DNA from: Paenibacillus sabinae T27
GTDB taxonomy: Bacteria; Bacillota; Bacilli; Paenibacillales; Paenibacillaceae
Reading direction: 5' to 3'
Length of the DNA: 64,000 nt
NCBI RefSeq assembly: GCF_000612505.1
Contig: NZ_CP004078.1
Span: 4,515,925-4,579,924, forward strand
In this document: piece by piece, positions 19,368-27,376 of the stretch
Position numbering within the stretch: the first letter of the stretch is position 1
How the letters are laid out: the number at the start of each line of letters is the position of its first letter
The notes under the pieces: model-generated
What the model saw: the letters and a program-made list of their open reading frames with translations, nothing else
Told to the model about the DNA's origin: nothing
Database searches by the model: none
Made by a program: the position numbers and the translations under genes

Positions 19368-20537
19368 TTATTCTTTTCCCTTCTTGAGTGAAATCCACAC
19401 AAGGCATTTATCGTCGTCGCGCTCACCCGGAGGCGCCCCATCGAAGAAAGCGGCCCGCATCGGCTGTTCCCGCCACTCATGCCCCCCGTCCAGTTGACGG
19501 ATCAGATATTCCAGCTGCTCCTCGTGGTCTCCGTCGACCATTTCCAGGAGCCCGTCGGTATAGAGCGCCAGGTGGCCTTCCCGCTCATAGCTGACGCTCT
19601 GCGGCGTGGCTTCAATCCGGTCGAACAAGCCTACAGGATGGCAGTTGGTCTCGAGCATGAGCGGTTCCCGGGCATCGCCTTCGAAGAACAGGGCCGGCGG
19701 ATGACCCGCATTGATATAGTCAATGCGCCGCAATCTGGTATCGATTACCATATATATAGCCGTAAAATAGTATTGTACAAGCTGCTTCTCAATATAAAGC
19801 TGGTTGAAGCGTCGATTCAGCTCCTGTACGACCTTCTCCGGCTCCACGTACGTCGTGACCGTATCCTTGAGTACAGAGGCAATGAACATGCAGAACAGCG
19901 AAGAAGAAATGCCGTGCCCCATCATATCCAGCAGGATAACGGCGTACCGCCCTTCACCCAGGTCATACCAAGCGTATAAATCTCCAGCCAGCTCGAAGGA
20001 AGGCTGGTAAATGGCATGCACCTCAATCTCTTCTTTTACCAGCGGCAGGCTGAGTACCGCATTTTGCACAAGGGCCGCCAGCTTCAATTCATCCTGTATC
20101 CGCTGGTCCCGCTCCTTGTGCCAGTCCTTCTCGGCTTTGAGTCTCAGCGCCAGCCGGATTCTCGCCATGAGCTCGACCTTGTTGATCGGCTTGGTCACAT
20201 AATCGACCGCGCCGGCGTCCAGGGCCTCGGCCAGCTTTTTGGAGTCGCCCACGGCGGTTACCATAATAATGGGTATATCCTTCAAATGCTCGTACCGCTG
20301 CACGATCCGGCAGGCCTCGATGCCGTCCATCTCCGGCATCATCATGTCCAGCAGAATCAAATCTACGTCGGAGTGCTTGGGTCTGAGCTCACTGTTATTC
20401 TCACGGCTGATCCCGATCATCTCCAGCATTTCTATAGCGGAAGAAGCCGTAACCAGATTGCGGTACCCCTCTTTTTTCAGAATTTCGCGGATAATGATAA
20501 TATTGGTGGGATTATCGTCTACGATTAAAATCTTCAT
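19368..20537 (-). CDS. rsbY: response regulator-PP2C phosphatase, RsbY-like
   Basis: This 389-residue protein has an N-terminal receiver (KILIVDDNPTNI, phospho-acceptor Asp in [13 protein letters not shown]) and a C-terminal SpoIIE-type PP2C phosphatase domain (AGDLYAWYDLGEG, VILLDMMGHGISSSL, NAGHPPALFF, YTDGLLEMVDG). This is the architecture of RsbY/RsbP-type phosphatases that dephosphorylate RsbV-P and thereby free sigma-B. ATG 20537 follows GAGGTG. It is the first gene of the seven-gene minus-strand run ending at sigB. The symbol is by analogy with the B. cereus group. Confidence 0.88.
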   Translation of the reverse strand: MKILIVDDNPTNIIIIREILKKEGYRNLVTASSAIEMLEMIGISRENNSELRPKHSDVDLILLDMMMPEMDGIEACRIVQRYEHLKDIPIIMVTAVGDSKKLAEALDAGAVDYVTKPINKVELMARIRLALRLKAEKDWHKERDQRIQDELKLAALVQNAVLSLPLVKEEIEVHAIYQPSFELAGDLYAWYDLGEGRYAVILLDMMGHGISSSLFCMFIASVLKDTVTTYVEPEKVVQELNRRFNQLYIEKQLVQYYFTAIYMVIDTRLRRIDYINAGHPPALFFEGDAREPLMLETNCHPVGLFDRIEATPQSVSYEREGHLALYTDGLLEMVDGDHEEQLEYLIRQLDGGHEWREQPMRAAFFDGAPPGERDDDKCLVWISLKKGKE

Positions 20538-20695
20538 CACTTCACCTCGCACAGTTTCATGTTTCGACCGAAAATGCCAAAATGCGCATAATTCTATCTT
20601 ACGACACTTAGCCTGATATTTTCCATCCGCAAGATTTGTTGAGGCGGCCTTTTCTTTCCTCCGTCAGGAAAATTAAAGAACATTTCTTCAACAAA

Positions 20696-20737
20696 GTAAC
20701 CTCCAGCTCCACTGGCTAAAGTGGGACTGGAGGTTAC
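20696..20737 (-). terminator. intrinsic terminator of the YflT-like gene
   Basis: GTAACCTCCAG pairs with CTGGAGGTTAC with an inner TCCCACTTT arm and a modest TTTG tail on the minus strand. Confidence 0.7.
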
Positions 20738-20789
20738 GTTATTGGACTATGAATCGTTACCGATTAGAGTTCGGCTCAGAGTTCGGCGC

Positions 20790-21137
20790 TCATGCGGATG
20801 TTTTTTTGGCGACTACGAGCACTTTGCCCAAATCAAGCTCTCTCTCGAAAAAATCAGCCTCCGCTTCGCTAAACCCGAGCGAGGTAATCTTGGAGCGAAG
20901 CTCGTCGCCGCGCGAGCGGAACATATTGGCCAACGTACCGAACAATCCCTCTTCTCTAAGCCCGACTTCATTGCTGTCCGCAGCCTCCGCGATCCGTTCT
21001 TCCCGGTCCCGGTCATGGCTAATAACGTACAAATCTTCCTTCCTATACCCGCTGTCCCACAACCGATTCACTTCTTCAATAGCCTGTACACCATTTTCCA
21101 ACACCTTGGCATAGGCATGTGCACCGACAGAATCCAT
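20790..21137 (-). CDS. general stress protein 17M-like (YflT domain)
   Basis: This 115-residue protein carries the YflT/general stress protein 17M domain: KVLENGVQAIEEVNRLWDSG, YKEDLYVISHDRDREERIAE, and a C-terminal FFERELDLGKVLVVAK strand. ATG 21137 is chosen because of GGAGAGTGAG upstream. Members of this family are sigma-B-dependent in Bacillus subtilis, and a possible sigma-B promoter lies upstream. Confidence 0.88.
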   Translation of the reverse strand: MDSVGAHAYAKVLENGVQAIEEVNRLWDSGYRKEDLYVISHDRDREERIAEAADSNEVGLREEGLFGTLANMFRSRGDELRSKITSLGFSEAEADFFERELDLGKVLVVAKKTSA

Positions 21138-21209
21138 GATCTCACTCTCCTTAGCGCGAAATTTATCATTTCTTACAAGGCAGTAACGGCATAGACAACT
21201 ATATCTTAA

Positions 21210-21234
21210 TAAACCTGTCGTTTCCGGTTGAAAC
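21210..21234 (-). promoter_or_regulatory. possible sigma-B promoter of the YflT-like gene
   Basis: On the minus strand GTTTCA (21234-21229) is separated by 13 bases from GGTTTA (21215-21210). The -10 element is imperfect against GGGTAT. The position, about 75 bases before the start, is reasonable. Confidence 0.35.
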
Positions 21235-21237
21235 GGC

Positions 21238-21792
21238 TCACGACGAATATTCGTCAAACAAATCAATTCCATCCCATTGCCCGGTCTTCTGGCTCCGGTA
21301 GATTTTAAGGGCCGTGCTGCCCCTCATGTACACGTCGCCATCTTCCGCCACGAAATCCGGGGAGCCGAGCGTCTCCTGCAGCGTATCGTTAACAGGATCG
21401 ATCCTGATCTCGTTAAGCCGCAGCCCGTAATCCCGGGCCTGCTGCGGGCTGACATGCACATACACCACAACCCCGTCCGAGACGCCGGCCGACATATCCG
21501 CATAGCGATACTCCAGGCTGTCCTGCCAAGGATCGGGAACGATACTCAGCGGCTGGCCTTTACGCGCCGTCAGCTCTTCCTCCGAGGAATACAGCGACAC
21601 TCCGGCCAGCGACTCAAAGCTGCGAATGAACTTATTCTCGCTATCCCCGGTTTCTTGCGCTGCGTTATGGGCCGCCAGCACCGCCTGGTACCCGAATCCG
21701 AAACCGTCAGCGTTCATTGGCGCATTCGGGGCAGACGAATCCGCAGCAAAAAGAGGGGAAAGAAGACCAAACAGAAGAATCCATACATTCAT
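21238..21792 (-). CDS. secreted hypothetical protein
   Basis: This 184-residue protein starts with a short signal peptide (MNVWILLFGLLSPLFAADSS). The mature part has a tandem beta-rich arrangement with GKPLSIVPD-like phrasing (RKGQPLSIVPDPWQDSLEYR) reminiscent of DUF4309/YjgB-type extracytoplasmic proteins, but I cannot assign it firmly. The start was chosen after the GGCGGGG ribosome binding site. It follows the DUF948 gene by 56 bases and may be co-transcribed with it. Confidence 0.6.
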   Translation of the reverse strand: MNVWILLFGLLSPLFAADSSAPNAPMNADGFGFGYQAVLAAHNAAQETGDSENKFIRSFESLAGVSLYSSEEELTARKGQPLSIVPDPWQDSLEYRYADMSAGVSDGVVVYVHVSPQQARDYGLRLNEIRIDPVNDTLQETLGSPDFVAEDGDVYMRGSTALKIYRSQKTGQWDGIDLFDEYSS

Positions 21793-21848
21793 ATGATTGC
21801 CCCGCCTTTCCAGTCTGCATTTCGGCTGCCCTGATCTGCCGGCCGAAA

Positions 21849-22349
21849 TCATTTGCGGTATTTTTGCCAAAGGCCCGCCGCCACGTCGACACCCTTCAGG
21901 ATCGCCTGCACTCTTCCTTTCTTGCTGTTTGCCGCTTTATAGGAATTCACCGTGCGTTCTTCAGCCGGGGTCATCGGCGCGTTGTCGATCGACACAAGCT
22001 CCGATTTTTCTCTCAGCTCCCGGTTTTTGCGGAATTTCTCAATCACCGTTACCGAGACCTGCTTGGCGGTCAGCGTCAGCTCACTCAGCACCTCGCCCAG
22101 GTTTTGCACCGAATCCATGATGGGATCGATCTTCCCGATTTTACTCTGCACATCCGCCGTAATATCGTTGGCATGCCTCACGGTTGTCTTCACTTCATAT
22201 GTCAGTTCATCAACCGTCTTCTGGACCTCCTGAAGCGTCTGGCTCACTTTATCGAGAGAGTCCTTGGCGGAATTCAAAGTTTTGATTAAAAAGAAGACGA
22301 GAACTGCGAATGCGACGGCAACAAGCGCTACGCTTAGGCTAATTATCAT
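21849..22349 (-). CDS. DUF948 domain protein (YtxG-like)
   Basis: This 166-residue protein has one N-terminal membrane segment (IISLSVALVAVAFAVLVFFL) followed by a long amphipathic helix typical of DUF948 (KTLNSAKDSLDKVSQTLQEV, ELTYEVKTTVRHANDITADV). Homologues (YtxG) are paired with YtxH-type proteins in other Bacillales and belong to stress-induced membrane proteins. The ribosome binding site GGAAGGAG precedes ATG 22349. Confidence 0.85.
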   Translation of the reverse strand: MIISLSVALVAVAFAVLVFFLIKTLNSAKDSLDKVSQTLQEVQKTVDELTYEVKTTVRHANDITADVQSKIGKIDPIMDSVQNLGEVLSELTLTAKQVSVTVIEKFRKNRELREKSELVSIDNAPMTPAEERTVNSYKAANSKKGRVQAILKGVDVAAGLWQKYRK

Positions 22350-22550
22350 GAGTACAAGCTCCTTCCGGTTCGAAATGGTTGCAGCTTCAGCCTGCCTTAA
22401 TATTGCATAGTTACCCCTAGGTTTCATGGGCGAAACAACCGTTCGGCCGCTCGCCTTCGGGCTTCCGCGTCCCCGGTTTCCGTGGTGTTTCAATCCTCCC
22501 CGACCGGGTTTAAACATTGACTACCAACAACATGAAAGGGTGAAAAAAAC

Positions 22551-22718
22551 ATGCTGAAATGGTCCGTTATTTTGCTGGTGATTGCCTTAATCGCCGGAAT
22601 TTTCGGTTTCTTTAATCTTGTCGCTGCGGCAGCGGGAATCGCCAAGATTTTGTTCTTTATTTTCCTTGTGCTGTTTATCATTTCTCTCTTCACCGGGCGA
22701 AGAGGCCGGTCAATGTAA
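22551..22718 (+). CDS. DUF1328 small membrane protein
   Basis: This 55-residue very hydrophobic protein begins MLKWSVILLVIALIAGIFGF and continues with an alanine-rich NLVAAAAGIAKILFF segment and an RGRSM end. It matches the DUF1328 (YtjA) family by length and pattern, with two membrane helices. It belongs with the neighbouring stress-envelope genes. The weak purine-rich sequence AAAGGGTGAAAAAAAC precedes the ATG. Confidence 0.82.
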   Translation: MLKWSVILLVIALIAGIFGFFNLVAAAAGIAKILFFIFLVLFIISLFTGRRGRSM

Positions 22719-22770
22719 GTGTATGCGCCCATATTGAAAAAAGGGCATAAACACCGCCCCAAACAAAAAT

Positions 22771-22814
22771 AAGTCCGGGATATCTCCCTCACACGAGAGA
22801 GATGTCCCGGACTT
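22771..22814. terminator. bidirectional intrinsic terminator
   Basis: AAGTCCGGGA pairs with TCCCGGACTT around an inner GAGAGAT arm. On the minus strand it is followed by ATTTTTG. The stop codon of the minus-strand gene lies inside the stem. Confidence 0.85.
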
Positions 22815-23433
22815 ATTTCCATTTCAGCAGCAGTTGAAGCAGATCATTCCAGTTAACGGCAAACGAGATGCGCATGCCGCTGCCCAGCAGCTCGATTCTT
22901 TCCACCTCGACCATAAACGGCATATGCTCCCTCAGGGGAACCGTAATCTGCGGAACCTTCAATGTGCCTTCCGGCAGCTTCCGGCCGCGGATCGAAGTAT
23001 AGTCATTGTGCAGCGTAATCATTCCCCCCGCCCCCGTCGAAACCTCCATCGTCATGCCGAATTCTGCGCCGAATGGCACAGGTCCGGCCATCCCGTTAAT
23101 ATCCGCGGTCAGGCGGTCCCCGCTCTGCCGGAATTTCGCCCCGGTAATCCGGACAAAGGTTGAAGGATGTTCGGCGAGATAGTCATTCAGCCCTTTTTTG
23201 AACAGATTGTTCAGTTCGTCTTCGGTCAGCGTCAGAACGGGTCTTCTCTCCTTCGCCATCTGAAGCAGCTGCGGCTCAAGGTCCAGACGGTCGTAGGACA
23301 AATCCAGCTTCTCCTCCGGCTTGACGTACCAGACGGCAGCCGCTCCCGCAAGCAGCAGGACGAGCGAGAAGCCGGCAAACAGCCGCAGCCACATTCTGCG
23401 TGGTGTTCTAGTGTTACTCGTACGAGGAGGCAT
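22813..23433 (-). CDS. membrane-anchored DUF2140/YpmS-like protein
   Basis: This 206-residue protein has a basic N-terminus, one membrane anchor (LFAGFSLVLLLAGAAAVWYV) and an extracytoplasmic domain with LTEDELNNLFKKGL and beta-strand-rich repeats, resembling YpmS (DUF2140). The role is unknown. Lipid-binding is suspected for related folds, but nothing in this sequence proves it. Confidence 0.65.
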   Translation of the reverse strand: MPPRTSNTRTPRRMWLRLFAGFSLVLLLAGAAAVWYVKPEEKLDLSYDRLDLEPQLLQMAKERRPVLTLTEDELNNLFKKGLNDYLAEHPSTFVRITGAKFRQSGDRLTADINGMAGPVPFGAEFGMTMEVSTGAGGMITLHNDYTSIRGRKLPEGTLKVPQITVPLREHMPFMVEVERIELLGSGMRISFAVNWNDLLQLLLKWK

Positions 23434-23566
23434 AACGCATCACCCCTTCCTTGTCATGCTCCGATTCTTATGTTGGTTCATGAGGTCCGCATTTGTTTAC
23501 TAGGATATTGACGCACCGACTACCGGATAATTCCGGTGAGAACAACATCTAAGGGAGGAATTGAAT

Positions 23567-24004
23567 ATGAAAAAGATCACCACTATTGCAGCAGCTATCG
23601 GTTTAACGGCTTCCATCGCCGCCACCGCTTCGGCTGACCAAGTAACGGGAACGGCCTCGCCGGCCACCACCACCTCAAGCACCTACGGCAGCACCGTTAC
23701 CACGGCAACCTACAGCGGTACCGCTACCTCAAGCACATACGGCAGCAATACGGTGATTGAACCGGTAATCACACCAGAGGATCTCAAACCGGCTACGCCG
23801 GTGATCATCCTGACGCGTGTTACCCCGTTCTATTTCTCTAGGGGTTCCGTCATGAAGGCAGCCGGCATGCTTAGTCCGCAGGCGGTCGATACGACCGGAC
23901 AAATGATAACCGATGCTCTCGGCAATGAATGGAGAGAGGTCTATACCTGGCTGGGACTGGCCTGGATCAAGGTTCCCAATACCGCTTATGTAATCATGCC
24001 TTAA
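23567..24004 (+). CDS. secreted Thr/Ser-rich protein
   Basis: This 145-residue protein has a clear signal peptide (MKKITTIAAAIGLTASIAAT with cleavage after ASA). A low-complexity threonine/serine-rich linker follows, with two copies of an SSTYGS motif. The C-terminal domain ends in EWREVYTWLGLAWIKVPNTA, which has the look of an SH3-like or wall-associated domain. I do not recognise the family. GGGAGG lies upstream of ATG 23567, and the ORF would otherwise extend to an upstream TTG. Confidence 0.65.
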   Translation: MKKITTIAAAIGLTASIAATASADQVTGTASPATTTSSTYGSTVTTATYSGTATSSTYGSNTVIEPVITPEDLKPATPVIILTRVTPFYFSRGSVMKAAGMLSPQAVDTTGQMITDALGNEWREVYTWLGLAWIKVPNTAYVIMP

Positions 24005-24177
24005 GATCACCTTCGAACGCAAATGCAGTGATATCATTCCGGCCGGCATTTCACAGCCTTCACTCATCAGCGCTGGATGATATTCACTTTATGGCCCCGT
24101 CAATCGGGATACCGTCATTCAAAATATACATATTCCAAAAGGAAATCATTCCATCCATGAACCTTATTTGACCGCGA

Positions 24178-24232
24178 GAAAGGGGTGCCTTCAAAGCGAT
24201 ATTCGCATCGCCGAAGGCACCCCTTTCTTCTT
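24178..24232 (+). terminator. intrinsic terminator
   Basis: AGAAAGGGGTGCCTTC pairs with GAAGGCACCCCTTTCT and is followed by TCTTGTTT. It lies about 170 bases downstream of the secreted protein gene. Confidence 0.75.
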
Positions 24233-24291
24233 GTTTGCTGTACCCGTCACATACATACTGCTGTCGCTTCGCCTTGAATCAGGCTGTATAA

Positions 24292-25104
24292 TCAGTGGAC
24301 GACCGAGCCTCCGAAGAGAAAACGGCTGGTCCAAGAAGCGCTTAATTTATCCACTCTGACGCCCCCGGAAGATACGGAATACGTATGCAGAATCTGCCCG
24401 TCCCCCAAGTAAAGAGCGACATGCGTAATCCTCTGGGCCGACTTGTCGATTCCGGCATACGCCGCCGGCGAGCTTCCTCTGTAGCTCATAAAAAACATCA
24501 GATCGCCGCGCTTGAGGTCCGATATATCCGTTACAGCCGAGCTGTTCTGCTTCACCCAATCCCCCTGCTGCCTGGAATCGGCCGGAAGCTTGATATTCAT
24601 CCCTTCCAGATAAATCTGGCGGATAAAATCCGAACAGTCGAAGGTGGATGTGTCGCTGCGGCTTGACCCAAATTCGTAAGGCGTGCCGAGATAGGCCATC
24701 CCTTTTGCAATGACGGCTTCAATGGCCCCGGACGCCGCCGGGACAGGTGCCGGAGCAACCGGCGAAGGCTGAGGGGCAGCGCCCGCTCCCGTCAAAGAGA
24801 TGTACCTGCCCTGGGAACTGCAATAGCCGATTTCCCCATCCGCGGTGCGGACCTTGTAGAAATAGGCGTTCGTCTTCTCCAGAACCGTTACCGTCTCCCC
24901 TTCTTTCAAATAGGAAAGCACTCCGCTGCTTACCGATGGCGCGGTGCGAAGCCGAACTGTGGACTGGATAACGGCCGTCTGCGCCGACGAAGTCGACAGA
25001 ACCTCGGATGCGCGGGCGGTCTGGACGCCAAACTCTCCAGAAGAAGCGTAAAATGCGGTCGATAAAAATAACGCGGCAACAAGCTGCTTGGTTAATTTGT
25101 TCAT
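24292..25104 (-). CDS. secreted SH3-NlpC/P60 cell-wall hydrolase
   Basis: This 270-residue secreted peptidoglycan hydrolase has a signal peptide (1-32), a bacterial SH3 domain (about 40-105, VRLRTAPSVSSGVLSYLKEG), a Pro/Ala linker and a C-terminal NlpC/P60 domain (about 128-270). The catalytic Cys is in STFDCSDFIRQIY, the His in ITHVALYLGDGQILH. The family cleaves gamma-D-Glu-diaminopimelate bonds. It has its own promoter region and no close operon partner. Confidence 0.9.
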   Translation of the reverse strand: MNKLTKQLVAALFLSTAFYASSGEFGVQTARASEVLSTSSAQTAVIQSTVRLRTAPSVSSGVLSYLKEGETVTVLEKTNAYFYKVRTADGEIGYCSSQGRYISLTGAGAAPQPSPVAPAPVPAASGAIEAVIAKGMAYLGTPYEFGSSRSDTSTFDCSDFIRQIYLEGMNIKLPADSRQQGDWVKQNSSAVTDISDLKRGDLMFFMSYRGSSPAAYAGIDKSAQRITHVALYLGDGQILHTYSVSSGGVRVDKLSASWTSRFLFGGSVVH

Positions 25105-25313
25105 ACCGTTCCCCCGAATGGCTATGATGAGAAATCAACAAGGGTGGCGCCGCCGTTATTGTTTTCTGCACTCATTATAGGCTCACAAGGATATGGGAAC
25201 ATGCACCAAATTTCACAAATAACCATGCCAATTCATGGTAATTTGCGGGTCTATAGTCTTGAATCCTACTTATATTTGGTGGAAATTACAGCTAATTAGG
25301 AAAATTCACACTT

Positions 25314-26192
25314 TCAGCTTTTGGGTTCGACATGGACATGTACACTCATGATATTGTGCTTCCTGTGCATGCGCTCCTCAATGGAGTCACTGATTTCATG
25401 ACCTTCCATTACAGTTAAATCGGCATCGACTTCCACGACGACATCCACCAGCACCTGATTTCCGTGAATCCGCGCTTTCACATCCTTAATGCCCTCCACG
25501 CCCGGAATCCGTTCAATGGTGCTGCGCAAATCCAGCAGCCGGTTCTCGTCAAATCCGTCCGTCAGATAGTAGGTGGAGTCGCGAAAAATCTCCCAGGCCG
25601 TTCTGCAGATCAGCAGGCCGACCGCGAAAGCCGCAACCGGGTCCATCCAGGGAATCCCGAACTGGGCGCCGACAATGCCGACGGCCGCTCCAATACTGAC
25701 GATGGCATCCGAAAAATTGTCCTTGGCCGCCGCCATGAGCGCGTTGTTGTTAATTTTGAGGGCAAGCCGGCGGTTGTAATAATACACTCCGAGCATCGCC
25801 AAGGCACTCACTACCGCAACCCCGGCGGACCATAATTCCGGAGCGGTCTCTTTTCTTTCGAACAGGGTGCGCACCGCTTCTATGATGACCTGAATGCCGA
25901 CCATCGCCATAATGAAAGAAGCTATCAGCGCGGCTACTGTCTCCGCCCGAAAATGTCCATAAGCATGATCCGAATCGGGAGGCTTGCGCGATATGCGCAG
26001 GCCGATCAGCACGGCTACGGAAGCGACAATATCGGTCAGGTTATTGAAGCCGTCCGCGAGCAGCGCGCTGGAAGCGAACAGATATCCGCAGATCAGCTTG
26101 AAGGTCGACAGGATCAGATAGGCCGCTATGCTGATCATCGCCCCCCGCTCGCCTTTGCGTATATCCTCATAAATATCAACCAATGCCGCCAC
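25314..26192 (-). CDS. cation diffusion facilitator family transporter
   Basis: This 292-residue CDF exporter has six membrane segments and a C-terminal cytosolic metal-binding domain. TM2 contains LLADGFNNLTDI and TM5 contains AKDNFSDAIV, the paired D-containing metal sites. Both differ from the His-Asp sites of zinc-specific members, so iron, manganese or broader specificity is possible. The C-terminus has HVHVEP. It probably exports divalent cations in exchange for protons. Confidence 0.88.
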   Translation of the reverse strand: MAALVDIYEDIRKGERGAMISIAAYLILSTFKLICGYLFASSALLADGFNNLTDIVASVAVLIGLRISRKPPDSDHAYGHFRAETVAALIASFIMAMVGIQVIIEAVRTLFERKETAPELWSAGVAVVSALAMLGVYYYNRRLALKINNNALMAAAKDNFSDAIVSIGAAVGIVGAQFGIPWMDPVAAFAVGLLICRTAWEIFRDSTYYLTDGFDENRLLDLRSTIERIPGVEGIKDVKARIHGNQVLVDVVVEVDADLTVMEGHEISDSIEERMHRKHNIMSVHVHVEPKS

Positions 26193-26410
26193 TCCTTTTT
26201 AAAATATACCAAAGTATACATTTTCCAGTGCCACTCTATCCTAGCAAAGCGCATCCCAGTGGGTCCAGAGCAACAGTGTTGCCCTGCCGCAAAGCTCGCC
26301 TCGCATAAAGAAGCTTCAATCAAAGACGCTATAACTATTCTTGCCCTTGTCGGCGTTTTCAAAAACCATTAAAATATTCTCATTACAAGCTTCAAGGAGG
26401 ATTAACGCAA

Positions 26411-26593
26411 ATGACCGAGAGCAGCGACAAGCCCAAAATCAATCTCGCCGATGCCATCCGGCAAAAGCTCGAGCAGAAGAAGCAGCAGAACAACTCCAAA
26501 CCGGGCGGTTTTCAAGCCGGCGCAGCCAAGACGTTTAAAACCCAGAACAACAAAAAACCGAATAACCAGCGCCGCCGCACCGGCGGGTCCTGA
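26411..26593 (+). CDS. small basic protein of unknown function
   Basis: This 60-residue protein begins MTESSDKPKINLADAIRQKL and has a lysine/glutamine-rich, probably unstructured tail with KKPNNQRRRTGGS. It has a strong ribosome binding site (CAAGGAGG), and its length and pattern match a small conserved Bacillales type. It is 15 bases upstream of the cyclase-family gene. The basic tail suggests nucleic-acid or ribosome contact, but that is inference. Confidence 0.65.
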   Translation: MTESSDKPKINLADAIRQKLEQKKQQNNSKPGGFQAGAAKTFKTQNNKKPNNQRRRTGGS

Positions 26594-26608
26594 CCGGACA
26601 GACTGACG

Positions 26609-27226
26609 ATGATCATTGATCTGACCCAGCCTATTCGGGACGGGCTGCCGGCCTATCCGGGCGATCCTGAAACCAGGCTTGCCAGGTCCGCCGAATATCG
26701 CCGGGACGGCTACAACAACCATTTGCTGACCATCGGCATGCACACGGGAACCCATATCGACGGACATATGCATATGACGGACTGCACCGAGTACATCAAT
26801 GAATATCCGCTGGATGTTTTTATCGGCGAAGGCTGTCTGCTGGATGCGTGCGGCAGCGGAAGGATCGGGAACAAACCGGAGTATGAGCAGGCCGTCTCCG
26901 AAGGGCAAATTGTTCTCGTCCATACCGGCCACGGAGCACGGTTCGGAGAGCCCGATTACTACACGGACCACCCGGTGCTTACGCTTGAATTCGCGGAAAT
27001 GCTGATCCGCAGCAAGGTTAAAATGATCGGGGTCGACACCCCTTCGGTCGAACAATATCCGTTTGACATCCATCGGCTGCTGTTCAGACATAAAATCCCG
27101 ATTATCGAAAATCTGGCCAATCTCCATCTGCTTCGCGGGTTACCGCGTTTTGAAATCATTGCCCTCCCGCTCAATATCGATGCCGATTCCTCGATTGCCC
27201 GGGTCATCGCCCGTACGATCCCGTAA
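26609..27226 (+). CDS. cyclase family protein (kynurenine-formamidase-like)
   Basis: This 205-residue metal-dependent hydrolase-like protein carries the family motif HTGTHIDGHMHM, which matches HxGTHxDxPxH apart from Gly in place of Pro. It has a conserved VGVDTPSVEQYPFD-like segment (IGVDTPSVE). The family includes kynurenine formamidase and other amide or lactone hydrolases. No tryptophan-catabolism genes are nearby, so the substrate is open. It probably shares a transcript with the small basic protein gene upstream. Confidence 0.85.
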   Translation: MIIDLTQPIRDGLPAYPGDPETRLARSAEYRRDGYNNHLLTIGMHTGTHIDGHMHMTDCTEYINEYPLDVFIGEGCLLDACGSGRIGNKPEYEQAVSEGQIVLVHTGHGARFGEPDYYTDHPVLTLEFAEMLIRSKVKMIGVDTPSVEQYPFDIHRLLFRHKIPIIENLANLHLLRGLPRFEIIALPLNIDADSSIARVIARTIP

Positions 27227-27314
27227 GCAAGAAGCCGGAGCAGTGTACAAGCGCATATGCCAAATATGTGGCATCGTCTCTTTAACATGTATCCCCATGT
27301 GCTCAATATCAAAA

Positions 27315-27358
27315 ATAAGGAAGCTCCCGCAGCCGAAAGGCTTTGGGAGCTTCCTTAT
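27315..27358. terminator. bidirectional intrinsic terminator
   Basis: AATAAGGAAGCTCCC pairs with GGGAGCTTCCTTATT. It sits between the convergent cyclase and ABC-F genes. Confidence 0.85.
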
Positions 27359-27376
27359 TTATGCGCATCCGCGCGC

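Noticed and set aside
24720..25171. Minus-strand overlapping frame near the NlpC/P60 gene
   Set aside because: It lies in a different frame over the signal peptide and SH3 region of the NlpC/P60 gene and has no independent evidence.
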